The notes under the pieces are model-generated. The model made no database searches. It saw only the letters and a program-made list of their open reading frames with translations, and was not told where the DNA came from. 64,000 nt of DNA from Rhea pennata. Lineage: Eukaryota; Chordata; Aves; Rheiformes; Rheidae. Positions 48,301-64,000 of the stretch are shown piece by piece. How positions within the stretch are numbered: position 1 is the first letter of the stretch; each line of letters opens with the position of its first letter. A program made the position numbers and the translations under genes. The DNA is taken from assembly GCF_028389875.1 (NCBI RefSeq), contig NW_026907681.1, positions 1,922,001-1,986,000 on the forward strand, given 5' to 3'.

Positions 48301-50996
48301 ACAAGCCTTCTCCTAGGATGCCTTACCTGGCTCCAGCTAAGTAAACTGAGCCAGAGAGCGCATTTCCAGGTGTTCAGTGTCAAAAGTGTCAGCCTCTCGC
48401 CCTGTGAGGTGTCTGACAAGCTGCCTGCTGACCATGCACACGCAACCCAGCTGGATCAGGGCTCAGAATAGTAACGGTACCTGTCGTGACAGGGACACTC
48501 AGATAATCCTCAAGCCACCAAGTTTTGAACTGCTTAACGAATCAATATCTTCATTAAAAGCAGGCATCCCAGCTGCCCATCTTCATTTCAGACTTACAGC
48601 ATTAGAAGCGCTAGTACATTTAATCTTGGTCTCACTGCTTTCGTATGTCTACTACTGAATACAGTTTAGGTTCTTCTTTGCTCTTTCTGAACTTTAAAAA
48701 GTGGCATCCTATCCTTCTTTCTGGAATACAGAGGTTTTATCACTGCACCCTGGCCTATGTACATGCCACATGCTGGGGTTTTCCTCATCTTTACTCGAAA
48801 GAACTCCCATACCTTTGCAGTTCAACTGCTAGCAAGACGGTTCTGGTTTGGTTTAGAGGAAACTCACTCTTTCCGTTCAAGTGCCATCTTTTCCCAGAGT
48901 CTCCTAATTTCAAATAAATCTAAACCTCTTTCCCCTAAGGGGTTGGAAACCAAACAAGTATCTTTGCTCATATAAAACTGGGCACATTTCTGAGAAAGCT
49001 ACTCGAGAGGGTCTTTCGTTTTAGCGTCTTACTAACTTGTTTCATTTTGAGCTCCCATGCCTCTACCTGTGCCATTGGTACACAGACCAGTCAGCTACCA
49101 CTCAGCACTCCTTAAAGGATGAGGAAGGAAAACGAGCACCTGGAAGCGTTACCTGAGTCTCATACACTCCCTCAGCGTCTGGAGCAGACAGGTCTGCATT
49201 GATTTCATTGATGTGCTCTTGGTACATGTCTTCAGGGACTGAGTAGTCGTAGAGATTGTAAACCAAGTTTGAGCGGGGCAAGATCCAGTTCACCTGCCAG
49301 GAAAACAGACACACTCAGCAGGGCACCTTGCTTCAGGCTGTGCTCCTCCCAACAGCAGGGGAACCTTAAAGGGCAGCAAGGAGTTGTAGTTTGAGCCAGC
49401 CTTATGTTTCCAGAAACATGCTGACTCAGGAAGCAATCTAGCTGCCGGTGCTGGTCATTCCTAAGACAGTTAGCGGGATTTATGCTTTGTCCACATTGCA
49501 GTAACTGTCAACCTGCTTTCTGGTCAGGCTGAGATTAGCAGCAGGCAAAAGGGACTGCATTAAGGTGCATTAGCAGGGCTGGACAGGGAGGTCTTGTGAG
49601 GCAAACTGCCCATAGTATCTGCCCGCAGTGGCTGGAGCAACTTACATGAATTCAACCAGCTGTTTTCCCTTGTAGAAGCAGCAGGGTCAAAAACATGACC
49701 CCCACCTTCCTGTAGACAGCTCCCTCCTCTGGTTTTGCAACGCGCTGACTGACATAGAATACTCTTGGGATGCTCAGTCTGATACAGTGCAGGTCGCTTC
49801 CGATCACTGCCCACAGCCTCAACAAGCCAGCCTGGCTGCTCTCAGCAATCTGCAGGACAGGGTGATTTAAGTTAGCTTTGCTGGAGAGATGCAACCCATT
49901 CTTAGCTCTTACATACACGCCATGGAGCACTTCTGGGATCTTCAAAGGCTCTACTACCTATGACTTTGTTCTCCAAATAAGGAGCAATTGGTGACCACAA
50001 AGACAGCAGTGGACCCAAAGATTCATTGCTCTCAGCTCTGGCATCTCCACGTCCTGCTATTGTCCTACAGGTACAGTGAAAAAAACTGTTCTGCCAGAGG
50101 AAACGTCAGAGCATGAATGAAGACAGCTCTGACTGATCTGCAGGCAGCACGTTGCATTGTGCTTCTGAAGGGAAGAGGACACCTGGTAAAGGCTCAAACA
50201 CATCTCTTAGCTTTGGGCTAGCATTAGCTAACAAATTCATGCCATTGTCTGACTTTAGCCAAAGCATTTGGACATGCTGGATTAGGTGTCCCATCTCCAG
50301 CTCATGGTTACACACAGAGTCAAAGGCTGCATGTGACCTTAAACCAAACAAGACTTTTCTGGAAGATGAGAAGTGTCACAACAAGAGGCTGGGTCTCAGA
50401 TAGCAGAGGCAACCAAGCATAACAAGAAATTAAGAAAATGCTTGGATTGTACCATCAACTTCTTCATGCTCGCATTGACTAAATCTAGGATTCAAGGCAC
50501 ACTTGCCCAGCTCCTCAGCTGAGCTTGCCCCACACAGGCTCTACATAGAAGTCCCAGATTTGCAATCAAGCACGATCATTTGAGGACCTCATTTCCTTAC
50601 AAAGCTTCTCTGAGCCTGAGGCTATGCAGTCCCACATGACCTTCAAGGAGGTAAAACTAAAGTAGGATTGAGGTTAGCTGTCCCTGAAGTTCAAGGTTTG
50701 ACTACAGGTATTGCAAACATGAGGCACAGGGCACTGAACTGGCCTCTGTGAGGGGTTAAGAGTGGGCCTGCCTTGCTGCCTGGTACCTGCACAATCTGCC
50801 AGGGCAAGTCCAGGATGCCGCGTGCCATCCTGTACACGTAGCTGCTCAGTCCTTTGGAGAGGGTATCACGGATTATGCCTCCGCCTGTCATCACTCCACC
50901 ATCCTCCAGGCGCCGCTTCTTCCGATGCTCCTGGTGCTGCCGAGCCTGCAGCTCCCATTTCTTCTTGTGCTAGCACAGCCAGACCAGTTGTTCTTC
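42378..50996 (-). pseudogene. POLE: POLE copy 3, C-terminal half
   Basis: Exons in minus order: 50996-50787 (linker; …RGILDLPWQIVQ), 49849-49706 ([18 protein letters not shown]…), 49293-49153 ([16 protein letters not shown]…), 48480-48327, 48234-48128, 47862-47688, 47239-47016 (full length here; …[17 protein letters not shown]…), 46807-46586 (HIPIGN…[16 protein letters not shown]…), 45823-about 45690, 45432-45300, 45159-44982 (acidic), 44581-44443, 44297-44104, 43928-43728 (zinc module), 43322-43197, 42878-42789 and 42491-42378. Stops: TAG 50972-50970, TGA 48465-48463, TAG 48339-48337, and TAG 42446-42444, which removes the last 22 residues and is absent from copy 2. Frameshifts: extra T in 46807-46586, plus the ones in 47862-47688 and 44581-44443 shared with copy 2. 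About 90 residues before 45432 are missing in both copies. In human this half carries an inactivated second polymerase fold and the subunit-binding zinc modules. Confidence 0.93.
44047..44082. repeat. A-rich simple sequence, copy 3 allele
   Basis: Duplicate of 18641-18685, shorter. Confidence 0.9.
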
Positions 50997-51322
50997 CTAA
51001 TCAGAGAGAGAGTACATGAACAGGAACCACAGAAATTAGCACGCATCTCCTACACATGAGGATCAAGCAATCTAAAGCCGAGCCCTTCCACCTTCAGATC
51101 CTGATCATGTTACTGGCATAGCTGTGAAGTTGCCATTGGCCTGACTTTCTCTGCTAGTGGGACTCTCCCGGTAACATTTCCCTTTGTAGTTTTCAGTCAT
51201 AGAAGCGCAGACGGTTTCAATAAACATACAGCTTGCTACGCCCTGTTCCCTAGCTAGCTAGGCAGATGATCATACTCCCAGGATGTTTCCTGGATTCCTC
51301 CTGCCCAGTCTACTTCACTTAC

Positions 51323-56893
<5,571 letters not shown>

Positions 56894-57615
56894 CTAGTAA
56901 AGGGAATAAACAGAGAAAGCTTTCTCAGAGATCAGTGCCCCACTATGGATGGGAAGGATGAACACAACGGCATCGGGCAAACCACACAGATCCACAGATC
57001 TGAAGCTTTCAAGGCACCAGTCTGAGAAAAATTCCATCAATGCAAATAAACATCATACCTAGGAAAGCAAGGAAGCAGACCTGCTACACAGGCAAGGGGA
57101 GGAAGATACTAATATGGGGAGAAACAGCACCTCTCTAGAGAGATGCAGAGGTGTGTGTGGGAAATAAATTGCCCATGAGGGCTCATCCACAAATTCAGGC
57201 TCTGCTCAGAGCTCCCACTAGCTAGATGCTTCTGCTGAGTAGTATCACTTTAGGAGCAAAAAGTGAAAGGATATCGAAACGTGTTTCACTGGCATGCTTA
57301 ATGAGCGCTCATTAAAGAACAACAACAAAAAAACCCAAACAAAGTATCACCTTCCATGTGTCTCAGCTCAAATACATGACTCTCAGTGAGAAAAGAGAAA
57401 CACTGAGACAAAAAACAGCACTTGCCTCCTCCTCAAAAAACGTACAGGAATTGGTTGGGATCCTAGGGGAAAACTGTTGCAGCATGAAACTGAGATCAAA
57501 TTCAGTCTGAGTCAGCATGAACTAAGTAGCCCCAGACCTGAGAGACAAGTAATTAATGATGTGTTTGTAGTCTAGGCACCAAAAACCTGCTCCAGATAAT
57601 GCCATTTATTTTCAC

Positions 57616-60230
57616 CTGCCAGTTGCTTCTTCTCATACTTGGCCTGCTCTTCATGGCAAAGCTCGTGGAACGCCCAGGGTGCTCCATCTGGATACAGAGG
57701 AGGAAACTTCTCAGGCTCCAGTCGTTGCTGGATGCGGTGATACTCGCTGCAGCTTGCAGCTCTTTCCGCACCTTCACCAAGTCATCCACCACGTGGAAGG
57801 ATAACTTAATGTAGTTCTGCTTAAGACCCACCAAGTGATTTGGCTACAAAGCAACAAGACAGTGCCAGCTAAGGGTGGAAAAGAGTAATGAGGGAAAGGG
57901 GAAGACTGCTAACAGTAAGAAAGCATTGGGAAGGCAAATTATACTGGCACACGTGGAAGAACTGGCCAAAGAAGAGGTAGTAATTGGATGGAAAGACTCG
58001 GAGTGAGAAGAGATGCTAGCAAGCACGTAAGACACGCTGTGAAGAACATGTGAGCTATGCCAGTTCACACCAAGGGCCATCTTGTCTTGTTGTCTGTTTC
58101 CAAGCGCAATCACCAGTACACACCCAAGAAAGAGTAAATGTATAGTATCCCCCTCTGCCACAACACTCTTAATCTCCAACCATTTCTAGCTCAGGAAGTT
58201 TCTTGAGCATCCTGTGAAAAAGACTATGTGCTGGAGCAGAACATATATTTTATTTACTATTACTATAATAAGCAATTACTATCAATAAGCAATAATTAGC
58301 CTATTCATGACATGCCATGCAAACAGTGCTTGAAGATTAAAGGTAAGCATACTGCTTCCCTTTACTGCTTAGCCCCTTTCTACTCCACTTGAACTCAAAA
58401 GAAAGAAAGAAAGAAAGAAAGATTAGGGTTATTCAACAGTACAGCAGGCAGAGGAATACTGACCAGATCCAAATCTTCTTTGGGGACAGTTCCCAGCTTT
58501 GAAATGTTCCCTTGAAACTTCTTGGAGAGGAAGGATGACACTTCTCGTTCACAGCCCTGCAAAGAAACTGGAGAACAAGCAACAAAGCCAGACACTTCTC
58601 CAGAGGAGAAGACAAGCTCACAAGAGGTTCTGGCACTAGTGTCCTCAATTGTGAGGGGAGGACATGAGGCTGTCCTGAAATCCTGGCCGTCTGGAAATCT
58701 GTTCCTTCACACTGGGGCTCTCTTTGATCGTCAATTCACAGCACCGTCAGAACAAACCCAGTTTTGCAGCACGAGCAGGATCAAGACGAGATGAGAGGGG
58801 AAATTTACCCCTGTTTGGGCTTAGAGGAAGTGAAATAGGCTCCAGAGATCAATTTTAGGACAAAAAAAGAACAGGAAAAATATGACAGCTCCTTGAAGGG
58901 ATAATTCATCACATAACAAACCAACCTCCCTCTAAAAAACCTTAGTGGAGCCACCATACTGATACAGCTGCTTCCCATCTCAGGTCTTCTCTAACAGCTC
59001 TGACAAAACCACCAACAGAAGCACTGGAGCTGTATTTTTCTCCTACCAACTCAAGAAGATGGTCGGTCACAAGGCCTCTCAGCTGACTGGGGGACCCTTC
59101 AAGTCAAACCTGCCCTTGTCTCTGGGACCTCGGCCACTAGTTTACTCAAGACCCCACTTGCCAGTGCGCAGCTTCCAAGTCCATACTCGCCTTCTGGGTA
59201 GCGATGTAGAAATACGGCTTATAGGGCAGGGCCACCCAGGAGAAATCAAAACCGGTGAACATTGCGCGACCCCGCAGCCAAGGTGAGAAACCAACCCAAC
59301 GGTTCCCAACGGAAGCAACGGGCACCACGCTGCCCTTGCTGCGCGTTGCTGGCATTTGTGCGCCACATACACATCCCTGCATCTCTGCAGCACCCACCTT
59401 GGCCCCCAAGGGTCCCAGGTGGACCCAGCGTAGGGCAGACAGCGCTGCTGCCTTGTGGGTGATGCCTGGGGCCCAGAACAGCCAAACCGGTGGGGGCAGG
59501 CAGGACGCCCAGCCCGGGCACCAGCGCTGCGCTAGAGGAACGGGATGCACCTCGAAGCGGCTCCCATCCTCCGGGATGAAGTAGTCCACAGCGCTCACCA
59601 GCCGCCGGTCCTCACCCAGCACCTCCGTCTGCACATGCACATGGCCTGTTACGACACACGACCCCCCCCGCCCCCTCCCACCTCAGTCCTACCGGGTGCC
59701 TGTCAGTGACACCTCCCCTGCCCCAGTCCTACTGGGTGTCTATTGGTGACACCTCCCCTCACACCCAGGTCCTACCAGGTGCCTGTCGGTGACATCTCCC
59801 CCTCTCGTCGGTGACATTCGCCCCCCGTCCTACAAGGTGCATGTCGGTGACCCCCCCATCGTTGTCCCCCCTAGTCCTACCAGATGCCTGTGGGTGACAC
59901 CCCCCACCGGTGACATCCCCCCCCGGCCCAGTCCTACCGGGTGCATGTTGATGAGCCAGCCCGTGCGCTCGCCACGCTCCGTGGGCCGCTCGAAGCCGAA
60001 CAGTGTGTCCAGCCGCTCCGTGCGCTGCGAGCGCTCCAGGCGCTTGAGGGAGGACAGCGAGGAGCCATCGTCCCTGCAGGACGCCGCGCCGCCAGCCGCC
60101 GCCCAGTCCCCCACGCAACCCACCACCCCCTCCCCACACACACACACCTCCCGCTGCCGCCTGGCCCCAGTGCTCACTGCCCCCCCCAGCCGCCGCCGCC
60201 GCCCGGCTCCGCGCCGCCCCGCAGCACCAT
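57616..60230 (-). pseudogene. POLE: POLE copy 3, 5' exons with exon 6 fused to a polymerase exon
   Basis: Exons: 1, 60230-60178 ([13 protein letters not shown], one Gly fewer than copy 2); 2, 60073-59938; 3, 59628-59551 (TEVLGEDRRLVSAVDY…); 4, 59235-59191 (VALPYKPYFYIATQK; GG acceptor and GC donor as in copy 2); 5, 58556-58464. The last exon, 57843-57616, starts as exon 6 ([16 protein letters not shown]…VRKE) and at about 57761 continues, out of frame and without an intron, as the polymerase exon with [18 protein letters not shown] and [13 protein letters not shown]. Everything between, including all three exonuclease motifs, is gone. The frame change at the junction means the rest of the core could not be read. 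Confidence 0.93.
59684..59937. repeat. Minisatellite made of the POLE exon 2 splice-donor region, copy 3
   Basis: Same array as 27914-28214 but with about one unit fewer, again ending in the genuine exon 2 boundary. Confidence 0.85.
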
Positions 60231-60625
60231 CCCGCCGCGGCCGGAGCAGCCCCGCGCGCTGCCCCCACCTCCCGCGAGCGGGAAGCCTGCCAGCCCCGCC
60301 TCCCCAGGGAGAGCACCAATCAGAGAGCGGCACCGCAGCCAATGGTCGCTCTCTTCCTCGACCTCTGCCCCGCAGCACGGCGGCTGCGCTGGCCACGCCC
60401 CTCGCGGCACCTTCCCGGGCAGGCCCCGCCCCCGCCCCGGCTGCCGCTGCCGCGCACGCGCCTGCGCAGCGGCGCCGGGCGCGGCCCGACCCGGCGCGGC
60501 CCGACCCGGCGCGGCCTGTCGTGGGGCGGCGGCGCTGCGCGGGAAGCGGCTGCTGCTCCCGAAGCGGCGCCGTCACGGGGGCAGTTGCGGACCGGCGCCG
60601 CCGTCTTGGCCGCCTCTCCAGGTAG
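60231..60625. promoter_or_regulatory. Bidirectional CpG-island promoter, copy 3
   Basis: Duplicate of 28506-28900: same CCAAT boxes (around 60317 and 60340), GC boxes and plus-strand donor CTCCAG|GTAGCC near 60621. The alternating CG run is shorter than in copy 2. Confidence 0.7.
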
Positions 60626-61027
60626 CCCTCCGGCTGCGAGGGAGCTGGGAGCCGGCTGCGCCCCCGAGGAGCCCTGGCCGGCCTTGAGGCGCGTGCCGGG
60701 CTCCTTGGGCCGTGCGAGTCTTCCTGCCTGGAGGCCGGACGGGCTGCGGGGAGCCGTCGGGGGCCGAGGCGCAGCGTGCGAGCTCCGTCCTTGCTGCGCT
60801 TTGGCGGGGCGGGCTGAAGCCCTGGCGGGCTGCGCGGAGCAGGCCTGGCATGGGCTCGGCGAGCCTGGCCCGCCCCGTCTCGCTGAGGTGCCGCCCGGCC
60901 GTTCAGGGCGCGGGAGGGAGCTGGCCGCTGAAGCTGGCTGGCTTGCAGTGAAACAGCAAGCAGCACTGCGGTCAGTCTGTGGAGTCACTGCCTGGGAGAA
61001 GAAAAGAGGGGCAGGTGCTCTGCAGGG

Positions 61028-62835
61028 ACCCTAAAAAAAATGTCTCAGACGTCGGAAAACTGCACTGTGGAGGTCGTGCACAGGAAGCGCTTTCTGCACG
61101 GCTGTACGAACCGTGTGTTTGGGGTTTTAAGCATATGCAGTGTGGAAATCGGGAGGCTCCTGGAAGTTTCTTTCTGGGCCCCAGCCAGCTGCGAGCCGGC
61201 ACTGCCAGCTTGAGCAGCCCGGATTGCGTTGTCCTTCCGTGGTGCTCGGGCGGTGTTGGGAGCACGTAGGAAGCACCGCTGCCTTTTGCCCAGGCTGTGC
61301 TCTGTCAGCGGCCCCTTGGGCACAGCCCCCGCTACTAAAGCAAGCCTCTTCTGTGTTGGCCGTTGCTAAGGCTTTTGTAAATAAACTAGGAGGAGCACAC
61401 TGTTTTTTTGAATTTCCTTGTTTGTATTCAGTTGAACTTCTTGAACTGGATCCTTTCTAATGACCCAATACTAGTATTATTTTAATAAGAGTGTAAATTA
61501 CCAAAGTTGATTTTTTTTTCCAGATATGAATGTCATCATTATAAGATAGATGGGATGTACAGGGTTTGTGCTTCCTCATCATAATTAAATAAGCAAATAT
61601 TAAAGAAAAATGTGGGGAGAAAACAGGTGGTTAACATAAATCTGATTTTAACCAAAACTGTGACCACTGAGTTGCTGAGGACTTCTCAGTGGGGGATGTT
61701 TTGGAAGGAAGGGCACTTTCTTTCTCTCTCCCCAAACTGTACTGCCAGCCATCTGTTGATAATTATTGTCCAGTCTCTGCTGAGAACTTGTGATAGTTAA
61801 TATTTCCTCACCGCTTGAACAAATAAGCGATAATCACTGCAAGGTACTTGACCACAGGAGTAGAAAGATGAATAGCATGGAAGAGTCAGTGTATACCTTG
61901 GTTTGTGAAACAACTCAGTTTTCTATTAGTGATTATGACAAATTCAAATTCTTGAGGACTTGGAGAATGAGTACATTGAGTTACATAGTATCTCTGGAAA
62001 ACATAAGTCAAAAGATCAAAATTATCAAAAATCTTAAAAATTCTCCATTCCTGTTTGTTTCGTATTATTTTTAGTTTACTTTATCCTTTCTCAGAGGAAA
62101 TATTGAATGTTTATAGCTAAGCTGGGGATAGCTCACTTCATTGCAATGTTTATTCTCTTAACCTGTCAAATCTTTATAGTTTTATTGAGCCCTATGTAAC
62201 AGGAGAGCAGAAATCATTAACTCTGGTTTAAAAATGGCCTCTGAAACTGTCCAAAATCATTGTTGTGATTTTGTTTTTCTTTTTTCAGTTATGTTAATAA
62301 TACATACTAATAGGCTATGCCTTTAGTTCAAAGACCTGTAGGTTTACAAATAACAGCTCTTTCAACTTTGTAATACTCTTGATATGATAGCTTCTAAGTT
62401 TGTCTAAGAGTGGTCTGGGAATCTTTTTTTTTTCTTTTTTTTTCTTTTCTTTTTTTTTTTTTTTTTGAGGCTTCACAGTTGGACTTTTTCTGTCTCTACA
62501 GTGACAATCTCTGTGAACCTCATTGTTCAGTTTTTTCCCAACACGTAAAACTCAAGATTTTAAAAACTTATTTCTGGACCCACAGAAAACTTAAGATCTT
62601 AGCTCTTTGAAAACCCACTCCCTTTCAAAATGCCACAGAGTACGTTTTGCTGATAGCAAGAAAAATGTGTGTTGCTATTGAAATGGCTTTGGGTAATTTG
62701 ATCAAAATGTCATCAGGCCTGATCCATTTGGGTGTATATTTTATGTTTATTTTTTGGTTATTAACTTTCCTTTTCTTCATAGGTTTCAGTAGGTACAAGT
62801 CCTTGATGGCTTCCAGCACCTTTTCCAGAGGAAAT
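61028..62835 (+). repeat. Block U, copy 3
   Basis: Third copy of U. AATAAA at 61380-61385. The exon-like stretch (61858-62001) has lost one A relative to the other copies, which joins two frames into a 94-codon open frame (61790-62074), while its donor has changed from GTAAGT to ATAAGT. T/C tract at 62424-62466. Confidence 0.75.
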
Positions 62836-62890
62836 GAACTGGGCAGCGCTGGTGTGCCCCGGAGGGCATGAGAAGCGTCTCAGGGCTCCT
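62836..62890 (+). repeat. Short repeat S, copy 3
   Basis: Same as 4640-4694. Followed, as in copy 1, by about 130 bp and then the P2RX2 homology block. Confidence 0.7.
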
Positions 62891-63466
62891 GGGACCTCAG
62901 AGGCCTGCCCTGAGGTGAGGTGGGCCTTGGGAAGAGGAATGGAGAGGATGGCGGGTTACAGAGATGTGTGGAGCTGCCAGCAGAGACCCCAGGACAGAGT
63001 CAGTGCGGAGCTGCACGTACATGGACGTGATGTTGGTGCCTGTAGCTCTCCTCTGCTGCTACCAGTTTGTGGCAGGGATCTGCCTGCATCCCTTGGCTTG
63101 GGCACTTTTGAGGGCTGCTGAGTGAGGGATAACGGGAGGGGAGATGTGTGGAGACTGAGCGGAGCTTGCTGGCAGATGCAGAGACGTGGGGAATCCTAGT
63201 GAGCACAGCTGCCCCTGGCTCAGTTCCCATGCCAGGAAATGGAGAAGAGGGTTGACTGTCTACTCCAGAGGACACACCAAGGAAAGCCATGCTAGAGTAG
63301 GGCCACCGCAGGCACGCTTAACGGCTGCTTACCCCAGGCAGCTTGCAAGGGCTGGCACCCATGCAGAGATGGGGAAGCACATGGGGTGCCCCGTCCCCTC
63401 TGCAGCCACAGCGTAGGACTACCAGGTGCATGTCCTGTTCTCACCATGTCCCCCATGACCCTGCAG

Positions 63467-63737
63467 GGGCTAACAGTTTGCAGTGCTGTATGCAGCTGCA
63501 ACCATGACTGCACCCCTGGCGACATGGACATGTTGGGCCACAGAGAGCTGGGCATGTGCAGGGACAAGTGATCTGTGCAGCACTGCGCACTGGGCAGGAT
63601 CCCATTTGCCAGGAAGTTCAGCGTTGTGTGTTTGTCCTCACAGGGCAGAAGACAGGGCGCTGCGTGCCCAGTGCTGACGGCACCAAGAAGAGCTCTGAAA
63701 TGCTGGCTTGGTGTCCAGCAGAGGAAGCGAGTGTCGG
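63467..63737 (+). pseudogene. P2RX2: P2RX2 copy 4, fragment with exons 4 and 5 only
   Basis: Exon 4, 63467-63551; exon 5, 63644-63737 ([20 protein letters not shown]). Same organisation as copy 1: P2RX2 homology from about 63023, then a switch into repeat R near 63940 instead of exon 6. The junction differs slightly from copy 1 (here catggcacagg before gatgccacttccc; there catggcccttgatgcc). Cut by the window end only beyond this fragment. Confidence 0.88.
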
Positions 63738-63942
63738 GTACGGGCCCCAAAGATGGGTCGTGGCACTGGGGAGGAGAGTCCTCTGCTAGGATGGAACAGG
63801 CACCAAAAGGCTGGCCCATCTTCGAGGTCCTGTTGGACACCAGGGGATGCTCTGGGCGGGACACCTCTGAGGGTGCTCTTGAGAGGTTTGGCCCCTTCAG
63901 CAACAGGCCATGGCCTAGGGAGGGGGTGTCATGGCACAGGGA

Positions 63943-64000
63943 TGCCACTTCCCAATGGCAGCATGGGAGCGGACTCTTGCCCTTTCTGCAGTGACCTGGG
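63943..64000 (+). repeat. Repeat R, third copy, cut by the window end
   Basis: First 58 bp match the other two R copies (gatgccacttcccaatggca…). Confidence 0.85.

Noticed and set aside
62896-62917. Possible P2RX2 exon 3 ending GTSEACPE before gtgagg (also near 4720)
   Set aside because: The donor, phase and final CPE resemble human exon 3 (TQGTCPE), but the rest of the exon does not align and no matching acceptor was found. Present only before fragments 1 and 4. Too weak to call.

Overview
The window reads as vertebrate, and most probably bird (at least sauropsid), nuclear DNA. Genes are split into short exons with short introns. There are GC-rich CpG promoters and two copies of a CR1 LINE, the typical sauropsid retroposon. 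No bacterial or viral gene organisation is visible. Two genes are recognised, from protein similarity to human orthologues as I know them: P2RX2 (ATP-gated P2X2 channel, plus strand) and POLE (catalytic subunit of DNA polymerase epsilon, minus strand). They lie tail to tail, as on human chromosome 12q24.33.

The P2RX2-POLE neighbourhood is present several times as a mosaic tandem duplication. Plus-strand layout: (1) 1-2450, POLE copy 1, only exons 5, 6 and two exonuclease-domain exons; (2) 2455-5740, a breakpoint patchwork (direct repeat, GC-rich repeat R, anonymous block U, a two-exon P2RX2 fragment, copy 1); (3) 5740-8760, a second R plus unassigned GC-rich DNA; (4) 8762-14880, P2RX2 copy 2; (5) 16960-28505, POLE copy 2, which has exons 1-6 and the exonuclease exons but has lost the polymerase core; (6) 28505-31020, CpG promoter and U; (7) 31020-34250, DNA seen only here, holding the single recognisable P2RX2 exon 1; (8) 34252-40300, P2RX2 copy 3; (9) 42378-60230, POLE copy 3, which keeps much of the polymerase core and the C-terminal half but has lost the exonuclease exons; (10) 60230-62890, promoter and U; (11) 63023-64000, another two-exon P2RX2 fragment (copy 4) running into R at the window edge.

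No POLE copy looks functional. Copies share the same frameshifts, nonsense codons and broken splice sites, so the sequence had decayed before it duplicated. Later private changes include a 2-bp deletion in copy 2, an extra stop near the C-terminus of copy 3, and different large deletions. P2RX2 copy 3 is the least damaged gene but lacks recognisable exons 2 and 3, has lost an ATP-binding motif and a disulfide cysteine, and needs unusual splice donors. Since POLE is essential, a working orthologue should exist elsewhere in this genome. The window is best read as an amplified array of unprocessed pseudogenes, the kind of region found on a W chromosome, a germline-restricted chromosome or an unplaced segmental duplication; the sequence alone does not say which. 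I see no CRISPR array, tRNA or rRNA.
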